Position numbers and translations under genes: made by a program
NCBI GenBank assembly: GCA_949297575.1
Contig: CASFTB010000001.1
Location: forward strand, 131,666 to 195,665
DNA length: 64,000 nucleotides
Direction of reading: 5' to 3'
DNA from: an uncultured Bacillota bacterium
Lineage (GTDB): Bacteria; Bacillota; Clostridia; Christensenellales; Borkfalkiaceae
Shown: positions 16,644 through 24,764 of the stretch, in pieces
Numbering within the stretch: position 1 is the stretch's first letter
How the letters are laid out: every line of letters starts with the position of its first letter
Notes under the pieces: model-generated
Told to the model about the DNA's origin: nothing
Database searches by the model: none
What the model saw: only the letters and a program-made list of their open reading frames with translations

Positions 16644-17423
16644 ATGGAAAAGCGCATCGTCGCGTTCGACATAGGGGACAAGCGCGTGGGCGTTGCCGCG
16701 AGCGACCCGTTCAACACGTTTGCCCTGCCGGGCACCACCTATCGGCGCACGAAGAGCGCCGAGGCGGATGCCGCCGCGCTCGCCGCCATCGCCGCCGAAA
16801 AGGACGCGGGGCTGATCGTCTGCGGCCTGCCCCTCAACTTTGACGGCACCCCGTCCGTACAGACGGAAAAGACGCGCCGCTTCGTCGAGCTGCTGCGCAC
16901 AAAGACGGACATCCCGGTCATCTACGAGGACGAGCGGTTCACCACGATGGAGGCGGAGCGCATCCTCATCGAGGGGGGCGTCCGCCGCGAAGACAGGAAA
17001 AATTCCGTGGACAGCATCGCCGCTTCCTACATTCTGGAAGGGTATCTGCATAAAAAAAGCAAAGAAAGGAGAGAGACCATGAGCGAAGAAAAGAAGTTGC
17101 ACGAAGAGGGCTGCGGCTGCGAAGACTGCGCCGGCGAGGAGGTCAACGTCGTCGAGCTCGTAGACGACGCGGGCAAAGTGCATAAGTGCTACCACATCGG
17201 CACCATCGAACACAAGGAGAGGTGGTTCGCCTTCTTCCAGCCCGCCGACGAGGAAGAGGACGAGGAGGAGACGGACGTCACCATCCTCGAGATCGTGGGC
17301 GAAGAGGGGCAGGAAGAGCTCGTGCCCGTCGAGGACGAGAAGCTGCTCGACGAGGTCTTCGACGAGTTCTGCCGCATCATGGAAGAGGAAGACGAAGAGG
17401 ACGCCGACGGCGAGGAGGGCTGA
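16644..17423 (+). CDS. In-frame fusion of RuvX (YqgF) resolvase and DUF1292 protein
   Basis: 259 residues. Residues 1-138 are the RuvX/YqgF RNase H-like fold (IVAFDIGDKRVGVAASDP, LIVCGLPLNFDG, VIYEDERFTTMEAE, DSIAASYILEGYL), linked to Holliday junction resolution and 16S pre-rRNA maturation. Residues 146-259 are a complete DUF1292 (YrzB-like) protein with CGCEDC near its start and a very acidic tail. In other Firmicutes these are two adjacent genes (yrrK and yrzB in B. subtilis). At the junction (17052-17058) is a run of seven A; then an internal GAAAGGAGAG site precedes an ATG at 17079, so a free DUF1292 protein may also be made. Losing one A would end RuvX at a TGA overlapping that ATG. Confidence 0.85.
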   Translation: MEKRIVAFDIGDKRVGVAASDPFNTFALPGTTYRRTKSAEADAAALAAIAAEKDAGLIVCGLPLNFDGTPSVQTEKTRRFVELLRTKTDIPVIYEDERFTTMEAERILIEGGVRREDRKNSVDSIAASYILEGYLHKKSKERRETMSEEKKLHEEGCGCEDCAGEEVNVVELVDDAGKVHKCYHIGTIEHKERWFAFFQPADEEEDEEETDVTILEIVGEEGQEELVPVEDEKLLDEVFDEFCRIMEEEDEEDADGEEG

Positions 17424-17477
17424 GGCGCGCCTTTCGCACGCTTCCGTGCATATTTTCCGCGCGGGGCGCATTTTCGC

Positions 17478-17506
17478 TTGCAAAACTATTTTACTTATGC
17501 TAAAAT
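17478..17506 (+). promoter_or_regulatory. Promoter of rpsB-tsf
   Basis: TTGCAA at 17478-17483, 17-base spacer ending in TGC, TAAAAT at 17501-17506 (extended -10). It leaves a leader of about 110 bases before rpsB, where S2 autoregulation could act. Confidence 0.85.
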
Positions 17507-17622
17507 AGATAGGCTAAAATTCACACTTCGCGCGTTCCGCGCTCCGTTCCCGTCAAATCTTTTCAGGGCGGGCTGCGTGCGGGCTCACAACGCCGAAGGA
17601 GGAGCAAACGGAGGTTTTCAAC

Positions 17623-18432
17623 ATGGCAGTCATCACTATGAAGCAGCTGCTCGAAGCGGGCGTCCACTTCGGGCACCAGACGAGGAAATGGAACCCGAAG
17701 ATGAAGAAGTACATCTTCGCGGCGCGCAACGACATCCACATCATCGACCTGCAGCTCACCGTGGGCCTGGTCGAAAAGGCGTATAATTTCGTCGTCGATA
17801 CCGTCAAGGCGGGCAAGAGCATCCTGTTCGTCGGCACCAAAAAGCAGGCGCAGGAGGCCATCCGCGACGAGGCGACCCGCTGCGGCCAGTTCTACGTCAA
17901 TTCCCGTTGGCTGGGCGGCACGCTCACCAACTTCAAGACCATCCGCTCCCGCATCGACCGCCTGACCAAGCTCGAGAAGATGGAAGAGAGCGGCGAGTTC
18001 GAGCTCCTGCCCAAAAAGGAAGTGCTCGGCCTCAAAAAGGAGATGGAGAAGCTCGAGGCGAACCTCGGCGGCATCAAGGAGATGAAGACGCTCCCCGGCG
18101 CCATGTTCGTCGTCGACCCGCACAATGAGGACATCGCCGTGCAGGAAGCGCGCAAGCTGCATATCCCCATCGTCGCCATCACCGATACCAACTGCGACCC
18201 CGACCTCATCGACTACGTCATCCCCGGCAACGACGACGCCATCCGCGCGGTCAAACTGCTCTCCGGCGTCATCGCCAATGCCGTCATCGAGGCAAACCAG
18301 GGCGAGGCGGTCAATGCGGAGATGATGCAGGCGGCAGAAGAAGCTCCCGCCGAAGAGAAGTCCATCGAGGAAGTTGCGGAAGAGGCGGAGGAAGCCCCCG
18401 CGGCCGAAGAGGCTCCCGCGGCAAACGAGTGA
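17623..18432 (+). CDS. rpsB: 30S ribosomal protein S2
   Basis: 269 residues beginning [20 protein letters not shown], with the S2 segments [18 protein letters not shown] and [16 protein letters not shown]. The last 30 residues are an acidic Ala/Glu-rich extension, common in Firmicutes. CGGAGG lies upstream of the ATG. First gene of the rpsB-tsf unit. Confidence 0.98.
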   Translation: MAVITMKQLLEAGVHFGHQTRKWNPKMKKYIFAARNDIHIIDLQLTVGLVEKAYNFVVDTVKAGKSILFVGTKKQAQEAIRDEATRCGQFYVNSRWLGGTLTNFKTIRSRIDRLTKLEKMEESGEFELLPKKEVLGLKKEMEKLEANLGGIKEMKTLPGAMFVVDPHNEDIAVQEARKLHIPIVAITDTNCDPDLIDYVIPGNDDAIRAVKLLSGVIANAVIEANQGEAVNAEMMQAAEEAPAEEKSIEEVAEEAEEAPAAEEAPAANE

Positions 18433-18491
18433 TCGGACACAGCGCGCCGACGGCGCGAAACGCATACACAATCAAATAAGGAGATACAATC

Positions 18492-19151
18492 ATGGCTATA
18501 ACGGCAAGTGACGTAAACACCCTGCGCCAGAAGACGGGCGTAGGCATGATGGATTGCAAAAAGGCCCTCACCGAGGCAAACGGCGACATGGACAAGGCGA
18601 TCGAGATCCTGCGCGAAAAGGGCATGGCGACCGCTGCCAAAAAGGCCGGCCGCATCGCAGCCGAGGGCATCGTCGACAGTTACATCCACATGGGCGGCAA
18701 AGTGGGCGTGCTCGTGGAAGTCAACTGCGAGACGGACTTCGTCGCGCGCGGCGACCAGTTCAAAGAGCTCGTGCACGACATCGCGCTGCAGATCGCTGCC
18801 GCGAAGCCCCTGTACGTGACCAAAGAAGAGGTTCCCGCCGAGGTGCTCGAAGAGGAGAAAAAGATCCTCAAGATCCAGGCGATGAATGAGGGCAAGCCCG
18901 AAGCCATCGCGGAAAAGATGGTCCAGGGCCGCATCAAAAAGTACTACGAGGACTTCTGCCTGCTCGAGCAGCCGTTCGTGAAGGATTCTTCCAAGACGAT
19001 CGGTCAGCTCGTCACCGAGGCGATCGCCTCCATCGGCGAGAAGATCACCGTCCGCCGCTTTGCCCGCTTCGAGATGGGCGAGGGCATCGAAAAGAAGAAG
19101 GACGACCTCGCGGAAGAAGTCGAAAAACAAGTTTCCAAGATGAAAGGTTGA
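18492..19151 (+). CDS. tsf: Elongation factor Ts
   Basis: Nucleotide-exchange factor for EF-Tu. 219 residues, starting [20 protein letters not shown] with the diagnostic [12 protein letters not shown] and the [12 protein letters not shown] segment. It is the shorter one-core form found in many Gram-positives rather than the 280-residue form of E. coli. AAGGAGATAC precedes the ATG; a terminator follows directly. Confidence 0.98.
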   Translation: MAITASDVNTLRQKTGVGMMDCKKALTEANGDMDKAIEILREKGMATAAKKAGRIAAEGIVDSYIHMGGKVGVLVEVNCETDFVARGDQFKELVHDIALQIAAAKPLYVTKEEVPAEVLEEEKKILKIQAMNEGKPEAIAEKMVQGRIKKYYEDFCLLEQPFVKDSSKTIGQLVTEAIASIGEKITVRRFARFEMGEGIEKKKDDLAEEVEKQVSKMKG

Positions 19152-19154
19152 TCG

Positions 19155-19192
19155 AAAGGGCACACAAGTTGATACCTGTGTGCCCTTTTTTG
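19155..19192 (+). terminator. Terminator after tsf
   Basis: AAGGGCACACA and TGTGTGCCCTT around a ten-base loop, followed by a T-run. Starts four bases after the tsf stop. Confidence 0.95.
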
Positions 19193-19235
19193 GAAGTCGT
19201 GCACCGAAAAAACTGTAAGAAAAAGGGGATAAGCG

Positions 19236-19946
19236 ATGCAACCAAAGTATAAACGGATCATCCTCAAGCTCTCCGGCGAGGCGCTCGCGGGGGAGGCGGG
19301 GTTCGGACTGGACGAAAAGATCATCGCCGGCGTCGTCGACCAGCTCATCCGCATCCACGAGATGGGCGTCGAGATCGGCATCGTCCTCGGCGGCGGCAAC
19401 TTCTGGCGGGGCAGGCAGGGCACCAACATGGACCGCACGACGGCAGACCACATGGGCATGCTCGCCACCGTCATCAATTCTCTCGCCATGCAGGACGCCA
19501 TCGAACAGCGCGGCGTGCCCGTGCGTGTGCAGACGGCGCTGAACATGGTCAGCGTGGCAGAGCCGTTCATCCTGCGCAAGGCGCTGCGGCACTTCGAGCT
19601 GGGGCGCATCGTCATCTTCGCCTGCGGTACGGGCAACCCGTACTGCTCGACGGATACGGGCGCGGCGCTGCGCGCCTGCGAGACCAATGCAGACATTTTG
19701 CTGCTCGCGAAAAACGTGGACGGCATCTATGACAGCGACCCCAAGGTCAACCCGCAGGCGAAAAAGATAGATAAGATCACGCACATGGAGGTCATCAACC
19801 GCGGTCTCAAGGCGATGGATACCACCGCCATCACCATGTGCATGGACAACGACGTACCCATCCTCGCGTTCGCGCTCTCCGAAAAGGACGCGATCGTGCG
19901 CGCCATCTGCGGCGAAGAGACGGGCACGATCATCACGAACGACTGA
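19236..19946 (+). CDS. pyrH: UMP kinase
   Basis: Phosphorylates UMP to UDP for nucleotide and cell-wall precursor synthesis. 236 residues of the amino acid kinase fold, with KLSGEALAGEAGFGLD, GIVLGGGNFWRG and DTTAITMCMDNDVPI. AAAGGGGAT precedes the ATG. Opens the pyrH-frr-uppS-cdsA-dxr-rseP series. Confidence 0.97.
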   Translation: MQPKYKRIILKLSGEALAGEAGFGLDEKIIAGVVDQLIRIHEMGVEIGIVLGGGNFWRGRQGTNMDRTTADHMGMLATVINSLAMQDAIEQRGVPVRVQTALNMVSVAEPFILRKALRHFELGRIVIFACGTGNPYCSTDTGAALRACETNADILLLAKNVDGIYDSDPKVNPQAKKIDKITHMEVINRGLKAMDTTAITMCMDNDVPILAFALSEKDAIVRAICGEETGTIITND

Positions 19947-19996
19947 ACGATCCCGCAAGGGGGAAAGGCGAAAAAATACAGGGAGGAACCCAAAAC

Positions 19997-20569
19997 ATGA
20001 CAGAAAACGAAAAGGTAGAGGAGCTGCTCCTTACCCTGGAAGAGAGGCTGGAAAAGACGGTCGCCGTGCTCCGCGACGAGTTTGCGAACATCCGCGCGGG
20101 CAGGGCGAACCCGCACGTGCTGGATAAGATCCTCGTCGACTATTACGGCACCCCCTCTCCCATCAACCAGGTCGGCAACATCTCGGTGCAGGACGCGAAG
20201 TGCCTCGTCATCAGCCCGTGGGACGCGAGCCTTTTAAAGGGCATCGAAAAGGCGATCCTCGCCTCCAACATCGGGCTCACGCCCACCAACGACGGCAAGG
20301 TCATCCGCCTCGTCTTCCCCGACCTGACGGAGGAGCGCCGCCGCGACCTCGCCAAGCAGATCAAGGCGCTCTCCGAGGAAGCCAAGGTCGCCGCGCGCAA
20401 CATCCGCCGCGACGCGATGGATTCCCTCAAAAAGATGAAGAACGGCAAGGAGATCTCCGAGGACGAGTGCGCGTCTTACGAGAAGGACGTGGAGAAGTCC
20501 GTCTCCAAGGTCATGGAGCAGATCGAAAAGCATACCGCCGATAAAGAAAAAGAGATCATGCAGGTGTAA
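19997..20569 (+). CDS. frr: Ribosome recycling factor
   Basis: Splits terminated ribosomes together with EF-G. 190 residues from the ATG at 19997 (MTENEKVEELLLTLEERLEK) behind GGGAGGAACC; the open frame upstream of this runs back through pyrH and is not coding. Motifs RAGRANPHVLDKILVDYYG, TPLNQ-like SPINQVGNISV and the final helix are intact. Confidence 0.97.
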   Translation: MTENEKVEELLLTLEERLEKTVAVLRDEFANIRAGRANPHVLDKILVDYYGTPSPINQVGNISVQDAKCLVISPWDASLLKGIEKAILASNIGLTPTNDGKVIRLVFPDLTEERRRDLAKQIKALSEEAKVAARNIRRDAMDSLKKMKNGKEISEDECASYEKDVEKSVSKVMEQIEKHTADKEKEIMQV

Positions 20570-20575
20570 CGGCGG

Positions 20576-21271
20576 ATGCAGAGGATCAAATTACCGACTC
20601 ATATCGCGTTCATCATGGACGGCAACGGGCGCTGGGCGAAAAAGCGTTTCCGCCCCCGCGCCTACGGCCACAGGATGGGCGTGCAAAATATGTTCAAGAT
20701 CTGCAGCCACGCCTTTCGTCTGGGCGTGCGCATCGTCACGGTCTTCGCGCTTTCGTCCGAAAACCTCTCCCGCCCGCAGGAAGAGCTGGACGAATTGTTC
20801 GACCTCTTCCGCTCCTATTTCGGCAAAAAGCGGGAGCGCATGCACGAGCTCGACGCGAAGATCAACATCATGGGGGATATCTCCGTCCTCCCGCCCGATA
20901 TCCAGGCGGACATGATCGAACTGATGGAGGAGACGGCGGGCATCACCGACAGGCTCTTCAACGTCTGCGTCAATTACGGCGGGCGGCAGGAGATCGTGCA
21001 GGCCGTCAACAGGGCGGTATCTTACGGCAGGTTCGTAGACGAAGCGAGCCTCTCCTCCCTGCTCTTTACGGGGGGGCTGCCCGACCCCGACCTCATCATC
21101 CGCACGGGGGGCGAGATGCGCCTCTCCAACTTCCTGCTGTACCAGGCCGCCTATTCCGAACTGTATTTTTCGGGCAAGATGTGGCCGGAGTTCTCCAAGC
21201 GCGACCTCGAGCGGGCGATCGTGAACTATTCCGCGCGGGACAGGCGCTTCGGCAACGTGCGGGAGGAGTAG
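20576..21271 (+). CDS. uppS: Isoprenyl (undecaprenyl) diphosphate synthase
   Basis: Cis-prenyltransferase making the C55 lipid carrier for wall polymers. 231 residues with HIAFIMDGNGRWAKKR (pyrophosphate-binding Asp), GYG/GHR segment ARGYGHRMG-type (here RAYGHRMGVQNM), FALSSENLSRPQEE, and DLIIRTGGEMRLSNFLLYQ. It begins six bases after frr and ends four bases before cdsA. Confidence 0.96.
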   Translation: MQRIKLPTHIAFIMDGNGRWAKKRFRPRAYGHRMGVQNMFKICSHAFRLGVRIVTVFALSSENLSRPQEELDELFDLFRSYFGKKRERMHELDAKINIMGDISVLPPDIQADMIELMEETAGITDRLFNVCVNYGGRQEIVQAVNRAVSYGRFVDEASLSSLLFTGGLPDPDLIIRTGGEMRLSNFLLYQAAYSELYFSGKMWPEFSKRDLERAIVNYSARDRRFGNVREE

Positions 21272-21275
21272 CGGC

Positions 21276-22199
21276 ATGTACATGGTCAAACGCATCGGCA
21301 CGGGTCTGGTGTATATCGGCGTGCTGGTGGGCTTTTTCTTCCTGCGCGACGTCGACCACAGGCTATTCGGCATCCTCGTCTATCTCTTTTCCCTTCTTGG
21401 CACGCATGAGATGATCCGCGCCATTTCCGGAGACCGCCGCGTGGAGGAAGGCAACCCGCCCGATACCGTCATGGCGATGAGCCTCTCGCAGAAGATCGCG
21501 ACCTATACGTACGCGGCGCTGTTCACCCCGCTCTTTTACCTCGTCGAGCACTTTGCCCCGCATGAGGGATACCGCGGCCTCCTGGTGCTCTCCTTCATGC
21601 TCGCGCTGGTGCTCATGTGCCTGCTCGTCTTCGACCACCGCCACACGACCATCCCCGGCACGGGCGCATCGATGATCTGCGGCTTTTACCCGACCGCCAT
21701 CCTCGCGACCATGCTGCTCGCCAACGAGTTCAGAACGGGCTCCACGCTGGCGCTCATGCTCATGTTCGTCATCCCCGCCGTGGCAGACACCTTTGCGTTT
21801 GCGGTGGGCTGCGTGCTGAAAGGGCCCAAACTTTGCCCCAACATCTCCCCGAAAAAGACGATCTCGGGTGCGCTCGGCGGCATCGTGTTCGGCACCGCCT
21901 CGAGCGTGCTGCTGTACTGGCTGTACACGCTCACGTCCGACTACGTCTACGCGGGGATCGGGAGCAGCTGGGCGGGCGCTCCCTGGCTGATGTTCGCCTT
22001 CATCGGTTTCGTCGCCTCTATCATGACGGAGTTCGGCGACCTCGTGGAGAGCGTCATCAAGCGCCGTCTCGGCATCAAGGACATGGGATCCCTTCTCCCG
22101 GCACACGGGGGCATCCTCGACCGCATAGACGGCACGCTGTTCGCGAGCACCTTTATCTATATCGTGTTCGCGCTGTTCATCGTCTACACCTGGCTGTAA
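21276..22199 (+). CDS. cdsA: Phosphatidate cytidylyltransferase
   Basis: Makes CDP-diacylglycerol for phospholipid synthesis. 307 residues with about eight membrane segments and the C-terminal CDS signature: FGDLVESVIKRRLGIKDMG and then LPAHGGILDRIDGTLFAS. CCNISPKKTISG-type motif is present as CPNISPKKTISGALGG. GGGAGGAG overlaps the uppS stop. Confidence 0.96.
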   Translation: MYMVKRIGTGLVYIGVLVGFFFLRDVDHRLFGILVYLFSLLGTHEMIRAISGDRRVEEGNPPDTVMAMSLSQKIATYTYAALFTPLFYLVEHFAPHEGYRGLLVLSFMLALVLMCLLVFDHRHTTIPGTGASMICGFYPTAILATMLLANEFRTGSTLALMLMFVIPAVADTFAFAVGCVLKGPKLCPNISPKKTISGALGGIVFGTASSVLLYWLYTLTSDYVYAGIGSSWAGAPWLMFAFIGFVASIMTEFGDLVESVIKRRLGIKDMGSLLPAHGGILDRIDGTLFASTFIYIVFALFIVYTWL

Positions 22200-22209
22200 A
22201 GGCCGGGAA

Positions 22210-22249
22210 CAGTCGCAAAGCGGCGCGCCGCTTTGCGGCTGTTTGTTTT
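22210..22249 (+). terminator. Hairpin after cdsA
   Basis: 32-base near-perfect inverted repeat (arms CAGTCGCAAAGCGGC and its complement) followed by TTTGTTTT. It may reduce read-through into dxr; a TACAAT at 22309-22314 could then serve dxr. Confidence 0.8.
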
Positions 22250-22329
22250 ACGGCGCGCGAACATGCCGCAATATCCGCCGCGCGCAAATAAAAGGGCGGC
22301 GGCAGGCATACAATAAAAAGGAGGCCCGC

Positions 22330-23460
22330 ATGAAGAACATCGCGCTTATCGGCTGTACCGGCTCTATCGGGCGGCAGGTGATCGGCGTCGCCGCACGCCA
22401 TCCCGAACGCTTCCGCATCGCCGCCATGGCGGCGAATGTCGGCGGCGCGCTCTTCGAAGCGCAGGTCGCCGCCGTAAAGCCCGCATTCGCCGCCCTGCGG
22501 CGGGAGGGCGCGCCCGTGCCCGTACCGCACGGCACCCGCTTTTCGCGCGGGGAGGGGGCGTTTGAGGAGGCGTGCGCCTATCCGGAAGCGGACATCGTGT
22601 TCGTCGCCGTCACGGGCTTTGCGGGCCTGAAGGCGGCCCTTTCGGCCATCGGGGCGGGCAAGGATGTCGCCCTCGCCAACAAGGAGTGCCTGGTCGTCGG
22701 CGGCGGGCTCGTCATGCGCCGCGCGCGGGAGAAGGGAGTGAAGGTGCTCCCCGTCGATTCCGAACACTCGGCGATCTGGCAGTGCCTGCACTTCGACCGC
22801 GCCGCGCCCTTTTCGCGCATCCTGCTCACGGCGAGCGGGGGCGCCCTGCGCGACGTGCCCCTCGCCGAGCTCCCCTCCGTGACGGCGGCGCAGGCGCTTG
22901 CCCACCCCAACTGGGACATGGGCGCCAAGATCACGATCGACTGCGCCACCATGCTCAACAAGGGCTTCGAGGTCATCGAGGCGATGCACCTGTACGGGGC
23001 GGCTCTCTCGCAGGTCGAGGTGCTCGTCCACCGCGAGAGCATCGTCCACTCCATGGTGGAGTTTGCGGACGGCGCCGTGCTCGCGCAGCTGGGCGTTCCT
23101 TCGATGGAACTGCCCATCCAGCTCGCGCTCACCTATCCCGAGCGGCTGCCATGCTGCCCGCCCGTCGACCTTTTAAAAGTCGGCGCCCTGCACTTTGAAG
23201 AGGTGGAGCGGAGGCGCTACCCCTGCTTCTTCCTCGCCCTCGAGAGCGCGGAGAGGGGAGGGGGGTACCCCTGCATCCTCAACGCCGCGGGGGAGATCGC
23301 CGTCGGGGCCTTTTTGCGGGGGCAGATCGGGTACGCGCAGATCGCGCGGGTCATAGAGGGCGCGCTGGCGCAGGGAGACCTGCCCGCGGACGGCTATGCC
23401 GCGCTGGAAGAAGCGGACGCCGCCGCGCGTGAACGCGCGCGCGCCCTCCTCTCAAAATAA
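22330..23460 (+). CDS. dxr: 1-deoxy-D-xylulose 5-phosphate reductoisomerase
   Basis: Second step of the MEP isoprenoid pathway (DXP to MEP). 376 residues from the ATG at 22330, which follows AAAAAGGAGG and gives the NADPH-binding start MKNIALIGCTGSIGRQV. Further motifs: LANKECLVVGGG, PVDSEHSAIWQCL, HPNWDMGAKITIDCATMLNK and HRESIVHSMVEF with the metal ligands. Its product feeds uppS, encoded just upstream. Confidence 0.97.
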   Translation: MKNIALIGCTGSIGRQVIGVAARHPERFRIAAMAANVGGALFEAQVAAVKPAFAALRREGAPVPVPHGTRFSRGEGAFEEACAYPEADIVFVAVTGFAGLKAALSAIGAGKDVALANKECLVVGGGLVMRRAREKGVKVLPVDSEHSAIWQCLHFDRAAPFSRILLTASGGALRDVPLAELPSVTAAQALAHPNWDMGAKITIDCATMLNKGFEVIEAMHLYGAALSQVEVLVHRESIVHSMVEFADGAVLAQLGVPSMELPIQLALTYPERLPCCPPVDLLKVGALHFEEVERRRYPCFFLALESAERGGGYPCILNAAGEIAVGAFLRGQIGYAQIARVIEGALAQGDLPADGYAALEEADAAARERARALLSK

Positions 23461-23479
23461 CGACGAAGAAAGGGGGCTT

Positions 23480-24613
23480 ATGCTTCTCATCTCCTTTGCG
23501 GGCGCGCTGTCTGCCGTCGGCGCGGTGTGCCTGGCGCTGCTCATCCTGCTCGCCATGGTCACCGTGCACGAATTCGGGCACTACGCCGCGGGCAAACTGC
23601 TCAGATTCCGCATCAACGAATTTGCCGTCGGCTTCGGGCCGGCGCTCTTTCGGCGCAAAAAAAAGAACGGGGAATATTTCTCCGTGCGCCTGCTGCCGCT
23701 GGGCGGCTACTGCGCCTTCGAGGGTGAGGAAGGGGAGAGCCCCTCGCCGGACGCCTTCAACGCCAAAGCGCCGTGGAAGCGCATCCTCGTGCTCGTCGCG
23801 GGCCCCTTGATGAACTATCTGCTCGCCCTGCTGCTCATCCTCGCGTCTCTCCTCTCCTTCGGGCAGCTGCAGCTGATGGCGGCGCAGGTGCAGCCCGCGC
23901 AGGCGACGCAGAGCGGCATCGCCATCCCCGCGGGGTGTTCGCTGGAGGACGGAGACGTGCTCCTCGCCTGCGAAGGCAAAAACATCTATCTGACCTCCGA
24001 CCTCATGGAGGCGCTCGAAGGCAAGGGGGAGGGAGACCTGGCGCGGTTCACCCTCTCCCGCAGGGGAGAGGCGGGCAGGGAAGTCGTCGAGGTCTCCGTC
24101 ATGCTGCGCGCGGACGCCTCCTTTGAGAACCTGACGGACACCGCCCCCCTCTGGCGCGCCCTTGGCATCAAAGAGGAGGCGGCGGAAGGGGGCACCGTCT
24201 TCCGCGTCAATTCCGTCTCCTACAAATTCGGATTTTGGGAAACGCTCTCCCGCTCCTTCACCTATTCTTTCCGCATCGGCGGCACCATCTTCAAGGTGTT
24301 GGGGCAGCTGTTTACGGGGCATTTGGGGCTGGACGCCTTCGGCGGGCCGGTCACGACCATCCGCCTGACCAGCGAGATCGCCTCGCGCAGCGTGCAGCAG
24401 TTTTTCGAGATCGCCGCCTATATCGGCGTCAACCTCGCCGTGTTCAACCTCCTCCCCGTCCCCGCGCTGGACGGCTCGAAGGTCATCTTCTGCGCCATCG
24501 AATGGGTGCGCGGCAAGCCCGTCAACCGCAAGGTGGAAGCCGCCATCCATGCGGCAGGATTCGTGCTGCTCATCGCCTTTGCCGTGCTGGTAGACGTCCT
24601 GCAGCTCTTTTAG
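23480..24613 (+). CDS. rseP: Site-2 protease, RseP/RasP family
   Basis: Intramembrane zinc protease (M50) that cleaves anti-sigma factors and signal-peptide remnants. 377 residues: HEFGH at about residues 30-34 in the first membrane segment, a PDZ-like domain in the middle (about 130-210), the GGPVTTIRLTSEIA region, and the third-ligand motif NLLPVPALDGSKV near residue 325. Start at the ATG at 23480 behind AAAGGGGG. Last gene of the series. Confidence 0.94.
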   Translation: MLLISFAGALSAVGAVCLALLILLAMVTVHEFGHYAAGKLLRFRINEFAVGFGPALFRRKKKNGEYFSVRLLPLGGYCAFEGEEGESPSPDAFNAKAPWKRILVLVAGPLMNYLLALLLILASLLSFGQLQLMAAQVQPAQATQSGIAIPAGCSLEDGDVLLACEGKNIYLTSDLMEALEGKGEGDLARFTLSRRGEAGREVVEVSVMLRADASFENLTDTAPLWRALGIKEEAAEGGTVFRVNSVSYKFGFWETLSRSFTYSFRIGGTIFKVLGQLFTGHLGLDAFGGPVTTIRLTSEIASRSVQQFFEIAAYIGVNLAVFNLLPVPALDGSKVIFCAIEWVRGKPVNRKVEAAIHAAGFVLLIAFAVLVDVLQLF

Positions 24614-24655
24614 CGCAGGAACGCGCCTCTCATTTCTGTCCGCAAAGACAAACAT

Positions 24656-24683
24656 GCGCGCCCGCACATCTGTGCGGGCGCGC
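24656..24683. repeat. 28-base inverted repeat between convergent genes
   Basis: Perfect 13-base arms (GCGCGCCCGCACA and complement) around TC. It lies between convergent rseP and the restriction-modification gene and may stop transcription from both sides, though a T-run is missing. Confidence 0.6.
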
Positions 24684-24764
24684 GTCTGTCCGAAACGCGG
24701 GAATATTTTCGCTTTCGCTTCGCTGCATGCGCCGAGGCGCATTTGCGGGCGGGGGCATGCGTTT

